Shown here one piece after another: positions 1 to 8,637 of a stretch of DNA of 64,000 bases. Location: the NCBI RefSeq assembly GCF_002192695.1, contig NZ_MTLG01000054.1:1-64000 (forward strand), read 5' to 3'. Under the pieces are notes generated by a model. That model was not told where the DNA came from and did no database searches. It saw nothing but the letters and a program-made list of their open reading frames with translations. Numbering within the stretch: the first letter of the stretch is position 1; every line of letters starts with the position of its first letter. The position numbers and the translations under genes were made by a program. Source of the stretch: Achromobacter xylosoxidans. GTDB taxonomy: Bacteria > Pseudomonadota > Gammaproteobacteria > Burkholderiales > Burkholderiaceae_B.

Positions 1-22
1 TGAACTGACCGGCGCGCTGTAA
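1..22 (+). CDS. C-terminal end of an unidentified gene (partial)
   Basis: Only six sense codons (E-L-T-G-A-L) and a TAA at 20-22 are inside the window. The frame is inferred from a stop codon lying 24 bases before a strong intrinsic terminator, which is what the 3' end of a plus-strand gene looks like. The protein cannot be identified from this. Confidence 0.35.
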
Positions 23-46
23 GCCGCAACGCGCAGCAGTATTGAA

Positions 47-79
47 GGTCCGCCAGCGTTGCGCTGGCGGGCCTTTTTT
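47..79 (+). terminator. Intrinsic terminator upstream of aspT
   Basis: A 12-bp stem (47-58 with 62-73, one G-T pair) with a 3-base loop is followed by six T and then a second T run. It ends the transcript of the gene that closes at position 22. Confidence 0.9.
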
Positions 80-219
80 ATTTTTTGACGCCAGGACTAC
101 ACATCTTGTGATTTCAGTGTTCCAAATCTTTTGATTTCTCGAAAGATTCTGATAATGTGTTCCGCGCGCAGCTAGATACGCGCAAGTGCTCGACCTGTAC
201 AGAACGAAGGAGATTCGGG

Positions 220-1911
220 ATGGAATGGTTCTTTGACACTCTGCGAAAATATCCGGAACTTGCGATATTCCTTACCCTCGGTCTCGGGTACTGGATAGGC
301 GCCAAGAAGCTTTTCGGATTCAATCTGGGAGCCGTGACTGGCACGCTGCTGGTGGGCGTGCTGGTGGGACAGCTCAATATCACGATCGCTCCCGTCCTCA
401 AGCAGGTCTTCTTCCTGCTCTTCCTCTTCGGTCTGGGTTACGGCGTCGGACCGCAGTTCTTCCGAGGGATGAAAAGCGATGGCCTTCCGCAGGTCATCTT
501 CGCCGTCATTATTTGCGTGATCTGCCTGTTGGTGACATGGGCGACAGCCGTAGGCTTCGGCTTCGATGCCGGCACCGGCGCAGGCCTGTTGTCAGGGGCC
601 CAAACCATTTCCGCGGTCATGGGCGTGGCGACGGACACCATCAACGGCTTGGGCATAGACGCAGCCACCAAAAAGAAATGGATCGACAGCATTCCTGTCG
701 CCTACGCGGTCTGCTACATCTTCGGCACGGTCGGAAGCGCCTGGATCCTGGCCTCCCTGGGCCCGAAGCTGATGCGCGTGGATATCGTCAAGGAGTGCCA
801 GGAATACGAAGCCAAGATGTCCGGCGGCGCCGATTCGATGGAATTGTCGGGCTACCGCAAGTTCATCGCGCGCGCCTACAAGCTGGACCGCGAGGAATTC
901 GCCGGCAAGACGGTGGGAGAACTGGAATCCCGCTTCGTCGAGGCCCGGGTGTTCGTGGAACGCATCCGGCGCGGCGACCAGATCATCGACAGCGATGCCA
1001 AGACGGTGCTGCAGCAGGGCGACATACTGGGCGTGACCGGCAGGCATGACGCGCTGGTTACGCAGGCCGCGGGCATCATCGGCACCGAAGTCGAGGACCG
1101 CGACCTGATCAGCATGCCCGCCGAGGTCGTCGAGGTCGTGCTGACCAATAAGAACATCGCCGGCAAGACCATCAAGGAAATTGCGGACAGCGAAGCGGGC
1201 CGCGAACTGGGACGCGGCGTGTTCCTGCGCAAAGTCGTGCGCGGCGGCCACGACATGCCGGTCAACTGGGGCCTGAAGCTGGACCGCGGCGACCGCCTGT
1301 TCGTCCTGGGCGCCAAGCGCGACGTCGAACGCGTGGTCGGCAGGCTGGGCTATGTGGACCGCGCCACCAGCCAGACCGACATGGTCTTCGTCGGCTTCGG
1401 CATTCTGCTGGGCGGCCTGTTCGGTTCTCTGGTGCTGACCGTGGGCGGCGTTCCCGTCACTTTGTCGACCTCCGGCGGCGCGCTGATTTCCGGCCTGATC
1501 TTCGGCTATCTGCGCTCGGTGCATCCGACCTTCGGACGGGTGCCGGAACCGGTGCACTGGTTCCTGACATCCGTGGGGCTGACGACCTTCGTCGCAGTCG
1601 TGGGCATATCGTCCGGGCCGGGATTCGTGCTGGGCTTCCAGCAATTGGGCGCCAAGCTCTTCATCGCGGGCATCATCGCCACCAGCGTGCCGATGATCGT
1701 GGGCGTGTACATTGCGCGGTACGTCTTCAAGTTCCATCCCGCCATTGCATTGGGAGTCTGCGCCGGCGCCCGGACCACCACCGCGGCCATCGGCCAGATC
1801 ACCGAAACGGCGAAGAGCCAGGTGCCCGCCCTGGGCTACACGGTGCCTTACGCCATCGGCAATACCCTGCTCATCATCTGGGGGATTGTCATCGTCATGC
1901 TCATGTCCTAG
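220..1911 (+). CDS. aspT: Aspartate:alanine exchanger family protein (AspT-like), first copy
   Basis: A 563-residue inner-membrane protein of the AspT/YidE family, which in characterised members swaps L-aspartate for L-alanine and makes aspartate decarboxylation generate proton motive force. It shows the family layout: a hydrophobic block at about 7-200, two TrkA_C-like (RCK_C) cytoplasmic domains at about 215-285 and 293-375, then a second hydrophobic block at 385-563 repeating the first. The ATG at 220 was chosen over an in-frame GTG at 157 because AAGGAG (207-212) sits just ahead of it and the N-terminal MEWFFDTL lines up with a membrane start. It is followed by asdA and by a second AspT paralogue, so aspartate/alanine exchange is the likely role; substrate is inferred from context. 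Confidence 0.88.
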   Translation: MEWFFDTLRKYPELAIFLTLGLGYWIGAKKLFGFNLGAVTGTLLVGVLVGQLNITIAPVLKQVFFLLFLFGLGYGVGPQFFRGMKSDGLPQVIFAVIICVICLLVTWATAVGFGFDAGTGAGLLSGAQTISAVMGVATDTINGLGIDAATKKKWIDSIPVAYAVCYIFGTVGSAWILASLGPKLMRVDIVKECQEYEAKMSGGADSMELSGYRKFIARAYKLDREEFAGKTVGELESRFVEARVFVERIRRGDQIIDSDAKTVLQQGDILGVTGRHDALVTQAAGIIGTEVEDRDLISMPAEVVEVVLTNKNIAGKTIKEIADSEAGRELGRGVFLRKVVRGGHDMPVNWGLKLDRGDRLFVLGAKRDVERVVGRLGYVDRATSQTDMVFVGFGILLGGLFGSLVLTVGGVPVTLSTSGGALISGLIFGYLRSVHPTFGRVPEPVHWFLTSVGLTTFVAVVGISSGPGFVLGFQQLGAKLFIAGIIATSVPMIVGVYIARYVFKFHPAIALGVCAGARTTTAAIGQITETAKSQVPALGYTVPYAIGNTLLIIWGIVIVMLMS

Positions 1912-1916
1912 CAGAA

Positions 1917-1949
1917 CGCCCCGCAAGCCCCGCGCTTGCGGGGCGTTTT
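1917..1949 (+). terminator. Terminator between aspT and asdA
   Basis: An 11-bp G+C-rich perfect stem (1917-1927 with 1935-1945) with a 7-base loop and four T. It lies six bases after the aspT stop and 67 bases before asdA. With so short a T tract it may be leaky and set the ratio of antiporter to decarboxylase. Confidence 0.75.
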
Positions 1950-2015
1950 GCAAGCGCGCCGGCCCGGCCGGCGACGCTCAGCGCCTGTCACCATGCAAAC
2001 CAGGAGTACTGAACA

Positions 2016-3836
2016 ATGGCTTCCACCGCGCCTCTTACCGTCAGCCTGGCTTCGGCCTTGAAAACCACCCGTTCGCGCCAGCGCGACCTCGAACAGCTTT
2101 CCCCCTTTGAACTGAAGGACTACCTGATCACGCTGGCCAAGGACAACCAGCACACCGCCGCCATCACCATGTTGAACGCCGGCCGCGGCAACCCGAACTG
2201 GATCGCCACCGAACCGCGCGACGCCTTCTTCCTGATGGGCCAGTTCGCGATGAAGGAAGCGCGCCGCGTGCGCGACGAGTCCATCCTGGCGGGCATGCCG
2301 GCCAAGAAAGGCTGCGCGGACCGGATGCGCAAGTTCCTGTCCAAGCACAAAGGCATGGACGGCTACGATTTCCTGGTCGGCGTGCTGGAGTACGGCGTCA
2401 AGGTCAAGGGCTTCGACCCCGACGCGTGGGTCCATGAACTGACCGACAGCATCATCGGCGACAACTATCCCGTCCCGCCGCGCGCACTGGTTCATCTTGA
2501 ACAGATCGTGCACGATTACCTGATCAAGGAAATGTGCGACGGCCGTCCGCCCAAGGGCAAGTTCGACCTGTTCCCGGTCGAGGGCGGCACGGCGGCCATG
2601 TGCTACATCTTCGACTCGCTGATGCAGAACGGCCTGCTCAAGCAGGGCGATACCATCGCGCTGTTCCTGCCGACCTTCACGCCCTATATCGAGATCTCGC
2701 ATCTGGAGCGCTTCCAGTTCAAGATCGTGCCGATCAACGCCAGCAGCCTGCGGGCCGACGGCACCCATGATTGGCACTATCCGGCGTCTGAAATCGCCAA
2801 GCTGGAAAATCCCAAGATCAAGCTGGCGGTCACGGTCAACCCCAGCAACCCGCCGTCGGTGGCGTTCAGCCCCGTCGAGATGAAGCAGATCGTGCGCCTG
2901 ATCCGCAAGAACCCGGACCTGGTGCTGGTGACGGACGACGTCTATGGCACCTTCGTGCCGAACTTCCGCTCGCTGATGGCCGAAGTGCCGCATAACACCA
3001 TATGCGTGTACTCGTTCTCGAAGAACTTCGGCTGCACCGGATGGCGCCTGGGCGTGATCGCGACCCATGAAAAGAACACCATGGACCGCCGCATCGCCGA
3101 ATTGCCGGCGTCCTGGAAGCAGCGCCTGAACAAGCGCTACGGCGCCATGACGATGGAGCCCGAAAAGCTCAAGTTCATCGACCGGCTGGTGGCCGACAGC
3201 CGCAACGTCGCGCTGAACCATACCGCGGGCCTGTCCCTGCCGCAGCAGGTGCAGATGGGATTCTTCGCGCTGTCGCACCTGATGGACCTGAAGGACTCCT
3301 ACAAGCACCTGACGATGAAGATCGTGCGCGCGCGCCGCGATGCCTTGTGGCGCGGCCTGGGCATCCCCATGCCGCCCGAGGATCCGATGCGCGCCTGGTA
3401 CTACGTCGAGCTGGACTTCATGGTCTGGGCCAAGATCACGTACGGCGAAGCGTTCTGCAAGTACATGATGTCCAACTACGAACCCGTCGACTTCCTGTTC
3501 CGCCTGGCCGAGAAATCCGGCGTGGTGCTGATGGACGGCGGCGGCTTCGGCGGCCCGCCGTGGTCGATCCGCGTGTCGCTGGCGAACCTGGACGACGGCG
3601 ATTACGCCAAGATAGGCAAGCACATGGTCGAAGCCGCGACCGAGTACGTCGAGGCGTGGAAGGCCGGCGAGCTGGTGCGTTCGGGTCCGACGGCCGGCAA
3701 GGGCCAGACCACGAAGGTGCCCGCGGCCAAGCGCAAGGCGGGCAAGACCGCGGCAGCCAAGAAGGCGGTCAAGAAGGCAGTGAAGAAGGCCGACACGGCG
3801 GCGAAGTCCGCCAAGAAGGCCGCGGCGCGCAAGTAG
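2016..3836 (+). CDS. asdA: Aspartate 4-decarboxylase / bifunctional aspartate aminotransferase with a lysine-alanine tail
   Basis: Pyridoxal-phosphate enzyme of the aminotransferase fold that converts L-aspartate to L-alanine and CO2. Recognisable elements are the NPSNPPS substrate/cofactor loop, TDDVYGTF and the Schiff-base lysine K336 in YSFSKNFGCTGWRLG. Start ATG 2016 follows CAGGAG at 2001-2006. At 606 residues it is longer than the roughly 530-545 usual for the family. The excess is a C-terminal tail from about residue 565: the last 40 residues contain 14 Lys and 15 Ala in KKA-type repeats, resembling bacterial histone-H1-like proteins. The tail is in frame, ends in a normal TAG and precedes aspT2 by 37 bases, so a frameshift is not needed to explain it. 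Activity is well supported by family; the function of the tail is unknown. Confidence 0.92.
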   Translation: MASTAPLTVSLASALKTTRSRQRDLEQLSPFELKDYLITLAKDNQHTAAITMLNAGRGNPNWIATEPRDAFFLMGQFAMKEARRVRDESILAGMPAKKGCADRMRKFLSKHKGMDGYDFLVGVLEYGVKVKGFDPDAWVHELTDSIIGDNYPVPPRALVHLEQIVHDYLIKEMCDGRPPKGKFDLFPVEGGTAAMCYIFDSLMQNGLLKQGDTIALFLPTFTPYIEISHLERFQFKIVPINASSLRADGTHDWHYPASEIAKLENPKIKLAVTVNPSNPPSVAFSPVEMKQIVRLIRKNPDLVLVTDDVYGTFVPNFRSLMAEVPHNTICVYSFSKNFGCTGWRLGVIATHEKNTMDRRIAELPASWKQRLNKRYGAMTMEPEKLKFIDRLVADSRNVALNHTAGLSLPQQVQMGFFALSHLMDLKDSYKHLTMKIVRARRDALWRGLGIPMPPEDPMRAWYYVELDFMVWAKITYGEAFCKYMMSNYEPVDFLFRLAEKSGVVLMDGGGFGGPPWSIRVSLANLDDGDYAKIGKHMVEAATEYVEAWKAGELVRSGPTAGKGQTTKVPAAKRKAGKTAAAKKAVKKAVKKADTAAKSAKKAAARK

Positions 3837-3873
3837 GCGGGCCAGGCAGCAACCTCCAGGGCGACATGACGAC

Positions 3874-5574
3874 ATGACTTGCACGGTCGGGTTTTTCAAT
3901 AGCGTTCCCATCGCGGTGCTGTTTGTGACGGTGGGCTTGGGATACCTGATCGGCAAGCTCAAAGTCGGGCCGATCCAGTTGGGCGGCGTGTGCGGCACGC
4001 TCATCGTCGCCCTGCTGATCGGCCAGACGGGTTGCCAGATGCGCGGCGACCTGAAGGAGGTCGCCTTCGCCCTGTTCATTTTCGCGATGGGGTACTCGGG
4101 CGGGCCGCAGTTCTTCGCCAACCTGAACCGCTCCAGCCTGCGCTACATCGCGCTGCCTATCATCGAAGCCTTGCTGGTGCTGACCATCGTGCTGGCCGCG
4201 GTGCCGCTGTTCGGCCTGGATGCCGGAACGGCGGCGGGTCTCGCGGCGGGCGCGGCCACCGAGTCGGCCGTGGTCGGCACGGCGGCCGAGGCGCTCAAGC
4301 ACCTGGGCCTGGCGGATGCCGAGGTCCAGCGCATGGAAGCCAACATCGCCACGGCCTACACGCTGACCTATCTGGTCGGCCTGATCAGCATCGTATTCTT
4401 CACCAGCCAGGTTGCGCCGGCGCTCTTGCGCATGAACTTGCGCGAAGCCTCCAAGGCCCTGGAGGAAAAACTGGGCGTGGCGGCCGGCGAAGGCGAAGAG
4501 TCGAACATGCCCACCTTGCCGCGGCTCGTGGGGCGCTCGCATGTGGTCAAGGATGCGGACGGCAAGAGCGTGGCCGAGGTCGAGGCCGCGCTGGGCGGAC
4601 GCACGGTCATCAGCCGCATCCTGCGCAACGGCGAGGCGGTGGATGCCACGCCGGACGACAGGCTGGCCACGGGCGATATCGTGGTGGTGCTGGGCCTGCG
4701 GCGTTTCGCGCTGCGCGCGGGCTCCGTCATCGGGCCGGAGATCCAGCTGCCGGAGGCGCATGCCGATGACCTGCAGCTGAGCGAACTGGCCGTCATTGTC
4801 AACAAGAAGGCCGTCAACGGGCATACCGTCGGCGAACTGGCGAAGCGGCCGAACGCCCGGCGCGCGCGCGGCGTCTTCCTGCAATCGATCGTGCGCTCGG
4901 GGCATTCGCTGCCGATCACGCCGGCCACCGTGGTGCAGTACGGCGACCTGGTCACGCTGGTCGGCGCCGAGCCTGAACTCTCCCAGGCTGGCGCGGCGCT
5001 GGGCAACGAGCTGCGGCGCAGCGGCGTGACCGACCTGGTGTTCCTGGCGTTCGGCATCCTGGCCGGCTTGTTGATCGGCAGCCTGAGCGCGCGGATGTGG
5101 GGCATCCCCGTGTCGTTGGGCAGCGGCGGCGGCGCGCTGGTCAGCGGCCTGGTCTGCGGCTGGATCAACGCCAAGCGGCCCTCGATAGGGCATATGCCGG
5201 ACCATGCGGTGCAGTTGCTGAAGGACCTGGGGCTGGCGGTGTTCGTGGCCTGCGTGGGCTTGTCGGCGGGGCCGGAAGCCATCTCGCTGATCCGCGAGCA
5301 TGGCGCGGTGCTGCCGCTCATCGGCCTGCTGGTGTCGCTGGGGCCGGCCTGCCTGTCGCTGTGGGTGGGGCACAAGATCCTGAAGATCGAAGGTCCCTTG
5401 CTGGTCGGCGCGATTGCTGGCCAGCATGTCAGCACGCCGGCCATCAGCGCCATCCTGACCTCCAGCGGCAGTTCCGTGCCGCTATTGGGCTACACGGTGA
5501 CGTACGCCATCGCCAACGTGCTGCTGCCGGTGCTGGGGCCGATCATCGTGTCGCTGGCCCACCACCTGGGTTAG
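3874..5574 (+). CDS. aspT: Aspartate:alanine exchanger family protein (AspT-like), second copy
   Basis: A 566-residue paralogue of the protein at 220-1911 with the same order: membrane block (about 8-200), two RCK_C-like domains (about 212-285 and 297-375), membrane block (about 385-566). It begins 37 bases after asdA, so the two are very probably co-transcribed. The sequences of the two copies differ clearly along their whole length, so this is not a recent tandem duplication. Start ATG 3874 has only a poor ribosome-binding site; an ATG at 3866 is out of frame. Its TAG (5572-5574) overlaps the TAA of the convergent lysR gene, the two stops sharing TTAG. Having two exchangers around one decarboxylase may allow different substrates or affinities; that is inference. 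Confidence 0.88.
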   Translation: MTCTVGFFNSVPIAVLFVTVGLGYLIGKLKVGPIQLGGVCGTLIVALLIGQTGCQMRGDLKEVAFALFIFAMGYSGGPQFFANLNRSSLRYIALPIIEALLVLTIVLAAVPLFGLDAGTAAGLAAGAATESAVVGTAAEALKHLGLADAEVQRMEANIATAYTLTYLVGLISIVFFTSQVAPALLRMNLREASKALEEKLGVAAGEGEESNMPTLPRLVGRSHVVKDADGKSVAEVEAALGGRTVISRILRNGEAVDATPDDRLATGDIVVVLGLRRFALRAGSVIGPEIQLPEAHADDLQLSELAVIVNKKAVNGHTVGELAKRPNARRARGVFLQSIVRSGHSLPITPATVVQYGDLVTLVGAEPELSQAGAALGNELRRSGVTDLVFLAFGILAGLLIGSLSARMWGIPVSLGSGGGALVSGLVCGWINAKRPSIGHMPDHAVQLLKDLGLAVFVACVGLSAGPEAISLIREHGAVLPLIGLLVSLGPACLSLWVGHKILKIEGPLLVGAIAGQHVSTPAISAILTSSGSSVPLLGYTVTYAIANVLLPVLGPIIVSLAHHLG

Positions 5575-6506
5575 CGCGGACCCTGCTTCAGCAGCGCGCA
5601 TCCCTGCCACGCCTGATCGTCGATCAGGCGTTTTATTTCGTCTTTGCACAAGGCCATGATCTGGCTCACCGCTGGCGTGGGGGGCAGGCTTTCGCTGGCG
5701 CATAGCACCAGTTCGCGCGACAGCGCGCCGTCCAGCGCATGCGCCACGATCGACCCTTCCGCGATTTCGGGCTGCGCCGCCGAGCAGGGCAGGATCGTGG
5801 CGGCCATGCCGCTGCGCACCGCGGGGACGAGGATGGCCGAGGTGCTGGCTTCGGCAAACAGATTGCAGGTCAGGCCGGCGGTCAGGAAAGCATGGTCCAG
5901 GCGCGCGCGCAGCGTGTTGGGCAGGCTGGGCAGAACCAGGGGCAAGGCGGCGAAGTCCGCGATGGCCAGGGTGCGGCGCGGCAGCGCGACGCTGGCGTGA
6001 GCCAGCAGGAACAGGCTCTCCCGCAGCAGCGGCGTGCGCAACAGGCCCTGCATGGGCTGCTGGTCCGGCGACAGGGAAAAATCGATGCGTCCCTGCAGCA
6101 CCAGCTTGGTCAGGTCCGCGCTGGGCACATCGACGATTTCCAGCACCACCGAAGGCAGCTCCGCCTTGGCTCGGCGCATCAGCGGCAAGGCCAGCATGCG
6201 CGCGGTGCTGGAAGCCAGTCCTATCGATACCGTGCCGGTGACCTGGTCCCCGGTCTTGGACAGCAGGCTGCGGGTGCTGTCGACCTGACGCAGGATGGTT
6301 TGCGCGTGCCGGTACAGCAACAGGCCTTCCGCGGTGGGCTGGGCGCCCTTGACCCCGCGCACCAGCAAGGCGACGCCCAGATTTTCCTCCAGCAGCGCCA
6401 TCTGCTGGCTCAGCGCGGGTTGCGCCACATGCAGGCTTTCGGCGGCCCGGGTCATGTTGCGCATTTCAACCACCCGGACGAAGTACTTGAGCTGACGCAG
6501 ATTCAT
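5571..6506 (-). CDS. LysR-family transcriptional regulator
   Basis: A 311-residue LysR-type regulator: winged helix-turn-helix at about 1-60 (MNLRQLKYFVRVVEMRNMTR, then AAESLHVAQPALSQQ), linker helix, and periplasmic-binding-like effector domain at about 90-300. The start at 6506 was chosen because MNLRQLKYFV is the classic LysR N-terminus; the open frame continues upstream for 99 residues with no family resemblance. It is divergent from the CoA-transferase operon that starts at 6603 and a LysR-type T-N11-A palindrome lies right at its start codon, so it probably controls that operon and itself. The inducer is unknown. The 3' end overlaps the end of aspT by four bases. Confidence 0.9.
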   Translation of the reverse strand: MNLRQLKYFVRVVEMRNMTRAAESLHVAQPALSQQMALLEENLGVALLVRGVKGAQPTAEGLLLYRHAQTILRQVDSTRSLLSKTGDQVTGTVSIGLASSTARMLALPLMRRAKAELPSVVLEIVDVPSADLTKLVLQGRIDFSLSPDQQPMQGLLRTPLLRESLFLLAHASVALPRRTLAIADFAALPLVLPSLPNTLRARLDHAFLTAGLTCNLFAEASTSAILVPAVRSGMAATILPCSAAQPEIAEGSIVAHALDGALSRELVLCASESLPPTPAVSQIMALCKDEIKRLIDDQAWQGCALLKQGPR

Positions 6507-6509
6507 TGA

Positions 6510-6524
6510 ATAAGAAAATCTTAT
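6510..6524. promoter_or_regulatory. Likely LysR operator (T-N11-A palindrome)
   Basis: ATAAGAAAATCTTAT is a perfect inverted repeat with the T-N11-A spacing (T6511, A6523) known for LysR-family sites. It starts four bases upstream of the lysR start codon, in the 96-base gap to the divergent operon. Flanking ATTCAT (6501-6506) and ATGAAT (6523-6528) form a further inverted pair. The position suits autorepression plus activation of the operon at 6603. Confidence 0.7.
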
Positions 6525-6602
6525 GAATGGATCGGAAAACAGTATTTTCGGGACCTGCGACGCGCTGCCTAGAATGGGCTTCGCATCACGGGAGGAACGA
6601 AC

Positions 6603-7808
6603 ATGAGTCTGCCATTGGCAGGGCTGAAGGTGCTGGATCTGACTCGGGCCCTTTCCGGGCCTTTCTGCACGATGATTCTGGGAGACCTGGGCGCCGAGGT
6701 CGTCAAGGTGGAACCTATGCCGGCCGGCGAGATGGCACGGCAATGGGGCCCTTTCGATGATGACATAAGTGTTTATTATCTTAGCGCCAATCGCAGCAAG
6801 CAAGGCATAGGCGTGGACTTCCGCAAGCCGGAAGGGATCGCGCTGCTGCGCAGGATGGCCCTGGCTTCCGACATCGTGGTCGAAAACTTCAAGGTCGGAA
6901 CGATGGAGGCGATGGGCCTGGGATACGAGGCACTGGCGCTAGAGCATCCGGGCTTGATCATGGCGTCGATCTCCGGCTTCGGCAGCAAGGGGCCGGCGCG
7001 GGACTGGGCCGGATTCGATCAGGTCGCGCAAGGCTATTCGGGCTTCATGAGCCTGACCGGCACGCCGGAGTCGGGGCCGACGCGGGTGGGCGTGGCCGTC
7101 GGCGACCTGAGCGCGGGCATGTGGCTGACGATAGGGATCCTGTCGGCGGTCGCGCAGCGTGCGTCGACTGGCTGCGGGCAGCATGTGGAAACCTCGTTGC
7201 TGGCGGGCCTCATGGCGCTGCTCAGCGTGCAGGGCCAGCGCTATCTCAGCAAGGGAGAGGTGCCGGAACCCTGCGGCAACGTGCATCCGGTCATCGCGCC
7301 CTACGGCACCTTCGAGACCGCGGACGGGCCGCTCAACCTGGCGCCCGCGACCCAGGCGATGTGGGTCAGGCTTTGCTGCATTCTCGGGCTCTCCCATCTG
7401 GCGTCCGACGAGCGGTTCCTCACGAACGCCGAGCGCATGCAGCACCGCTATGCACTGAAGCAGGAGCTGGAGGCGGGGCTCAAGCGCAAGACGCGCATGG
7501 AGTGGACCGCGCTGATGATCGAGGGTGGCATTCCGGCGGGGCCCATCAATACCCTGGAGGATGTGTTCGCCGATGCGCAGGTGCAGGCTTGCGGGCTGGT
7601 CCGCTCGTTGACGCATCCAGTGCTGGGCGAATTGCGGCAGGTGGACCTGCCCCTGGGCCTGAGCGGGGCGCAGGCGCCGAGCCGCCGCGCTCCGCCCGTG
7701 TTCGGCCAGCACACGCGCGAGGTCTTCGCCCGCTACGGGATGGCGGATGCCGAGATCGACCGGCTGCTGGCCGAGGGCGTGGCGCATCAGGCGGAGATAC
7801 AGGCATGA
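6603..7808 (+). CDS. CaiB/BaiF (family III) CoA-transferase
   Basis: A 401-residue family III CoA-transferase, which moves CoA between carboxylic acids through an aspartyl-CoA intermediate. The N-terminal PLAGLKVLDLTR and GAEVVKVE stretches are typical, and D168 in VAVGDLSAGM is the expected catalytic aspartate. GGGAGGAA ahead of ATG 6603 is a strong ribosome-binding site. The stop overlaps the next start as ATGA, so it is translationally coupled to the crotonase. Position in a LysR-controlled operon with a solute receptor and an acyl-CoA dehydrogenase suggests it activates an imported acid; the acid cannot be named from sequence. Confidence 0.9.
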   Translation: MSLPLAGLKVLDLTRALSGPFCTMILGDLGAEVVKVEPMPAGEMARQWGPFDDDISVYYLSANRSKQGIGVDFRKPEGIALLRRMALASDIVVENFKVGTMEAMGLGYEALALEHPGLIMASISGFGSKGPARDWAGFDQVAQGYSGFMSLTGTPESGPTRVGVAVGDLSAGMWLTIGILSAVAQRASTGCGQHVETSLLAGLMALLSVQGQRYLSKGEVPEPCGNVHPVIAPYGTFETADGPLNLAPATQAMWVRLCCILGLSHLASDERFLTNAERMQHRYALKQELEAGLKRKTRMEWTALMIEGGIPAGPINTLEDVFADAQVQACGLVRSLTHPVLGELRQVDLPLGLSGAQAPSRRAPPVFGQHTREVFARYGMADAEIDRLLAEGVAHQAEIQA

Positions 7809-8572
7809 CGAGCCCCGCAGAGACGCCCAGCCTTGCCGTCGACGGCCACGTGGCGACCATCCACCTGCGCAGGCCCGGCCATGCCAACCGGCTCGGGCCG
7901 CAGGATCTGGCGGTCCTGAGGGAGCACCTGGACAGGGTGAACGCGGACGACGCAGTGCGGGTGCTGCGCTTCCAATCCGATGGCAAGTATTTTTGCAGCG
8001 GCTATGACATTTCTTCCTTGGCATCAGACAGCGCGCCCAGCTCTCTTTATTTTGGCCAGACCATGGACCTGATCGAGGCGGCGCGTCCGGTGACGATCGC
8101 GGCGGTGCAGGGCGGGGCCTATGGCGGCGGCACGGACCTGTGCCTGGCCTGCGATTTCCGCATCGGCACGCCGCAGTCGGACATGTTCATGCCGGCCACG
8201 CGCCTGGGCCTGCACTTCTACGCGGGCGGCATGTCGCGTTATGTGACGCGCCTGGGCCTGGACCAGGCCAAGCGCCTGTTCCTGACGGCGGAAAAAATCC
8301 AGGCCGAGGAAATGCTGCGCATCGGATTCCTGACCGAGCTGGTGCCGCAGGAAATGCTATCGGCCCGGCTGGACGACTTGAGCGCGCAGATTGCGGCGAT
8401 GGCCCCGATTCCGCTGTTCGGCGTGAAAGCGCACCTGAACCGCATTGCGCGCGGCGAACTCGACCTGGCCGGCATCGAACAGGCGGTGTTGCGCTCGGAA
8501 CGATCCCGCGACCTGGCCGAGGGCGCGCGGGCGTGGAAGGAGAAGCGCGCGCCGGATTTCACCGGCTGCTGA
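7805..8572 (+). CDS. Enoyl-CoA hydratase/isomerase (crotonase) family protein
   Basis: A 255-residue crotonase-fold protein. The oxyanion-hole segments FCSGYDI (about 64-70) and GGAYGGGTDL (about 103-112) are present. The two glutamates used by classical hydratases are not: the first is replaced by Asp in GGGTDL and the second region reads MPATRLGL. It may therefore be an isomerase, hydrolase or lyase member of the superfamily and not a hydratase. The start ATG 7805 overlaps the CoA-transferase stop. The long frame visible upstream of this start is antiparallel-free shadow coding inside the CoA-transferase and was discarded. Confidence 0.85.
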   Translation: MTSPAETPSLAVDGHVATIHLRRPGHANRLGPQDLAVLREHLDRVNADDAVRVLRFQSDGKYFCSGYDISSLASDSAPSSLYFGQTMDLIEAARPVTIAAVQGGAYGGGTDLCLACDFRIGTPQSDMFMPATRLGLHFYAGGMSRYVTRLGLDQAKRLFLTAEKIQAEEMLRIGFLTELVPQEMLSARLDDLSAQIAAMAPIPLFGVKAHLNRIARGELDLAGIEQAVLRSERSRDLAEGARAWKEKRAPDFTGC

Positions 8573-8637
8573 AGCGGCCGGCGCATGACCAGAGAGCCGC
8601 GCCACAAGCGGCTCCTATTCCATCAAAGGAGACCCTG

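Noticed and set aside
157..219. GTG start 21 codons upstream of the chosen aspT start
   Set aside because: No ribosome-binding site; the added residues are charged and precede the natural membrane start, while AAGGAG precedes ATG 220.
1908..4121. 737-codon open frame on the minus strand opposite asdA
   Set aside because: Antisense shadow of a high-GC gene; the plus-strand frame has full family motifs and a ribosome-binding site, and the minus translation is His/Arg/Gln-rich without domains.
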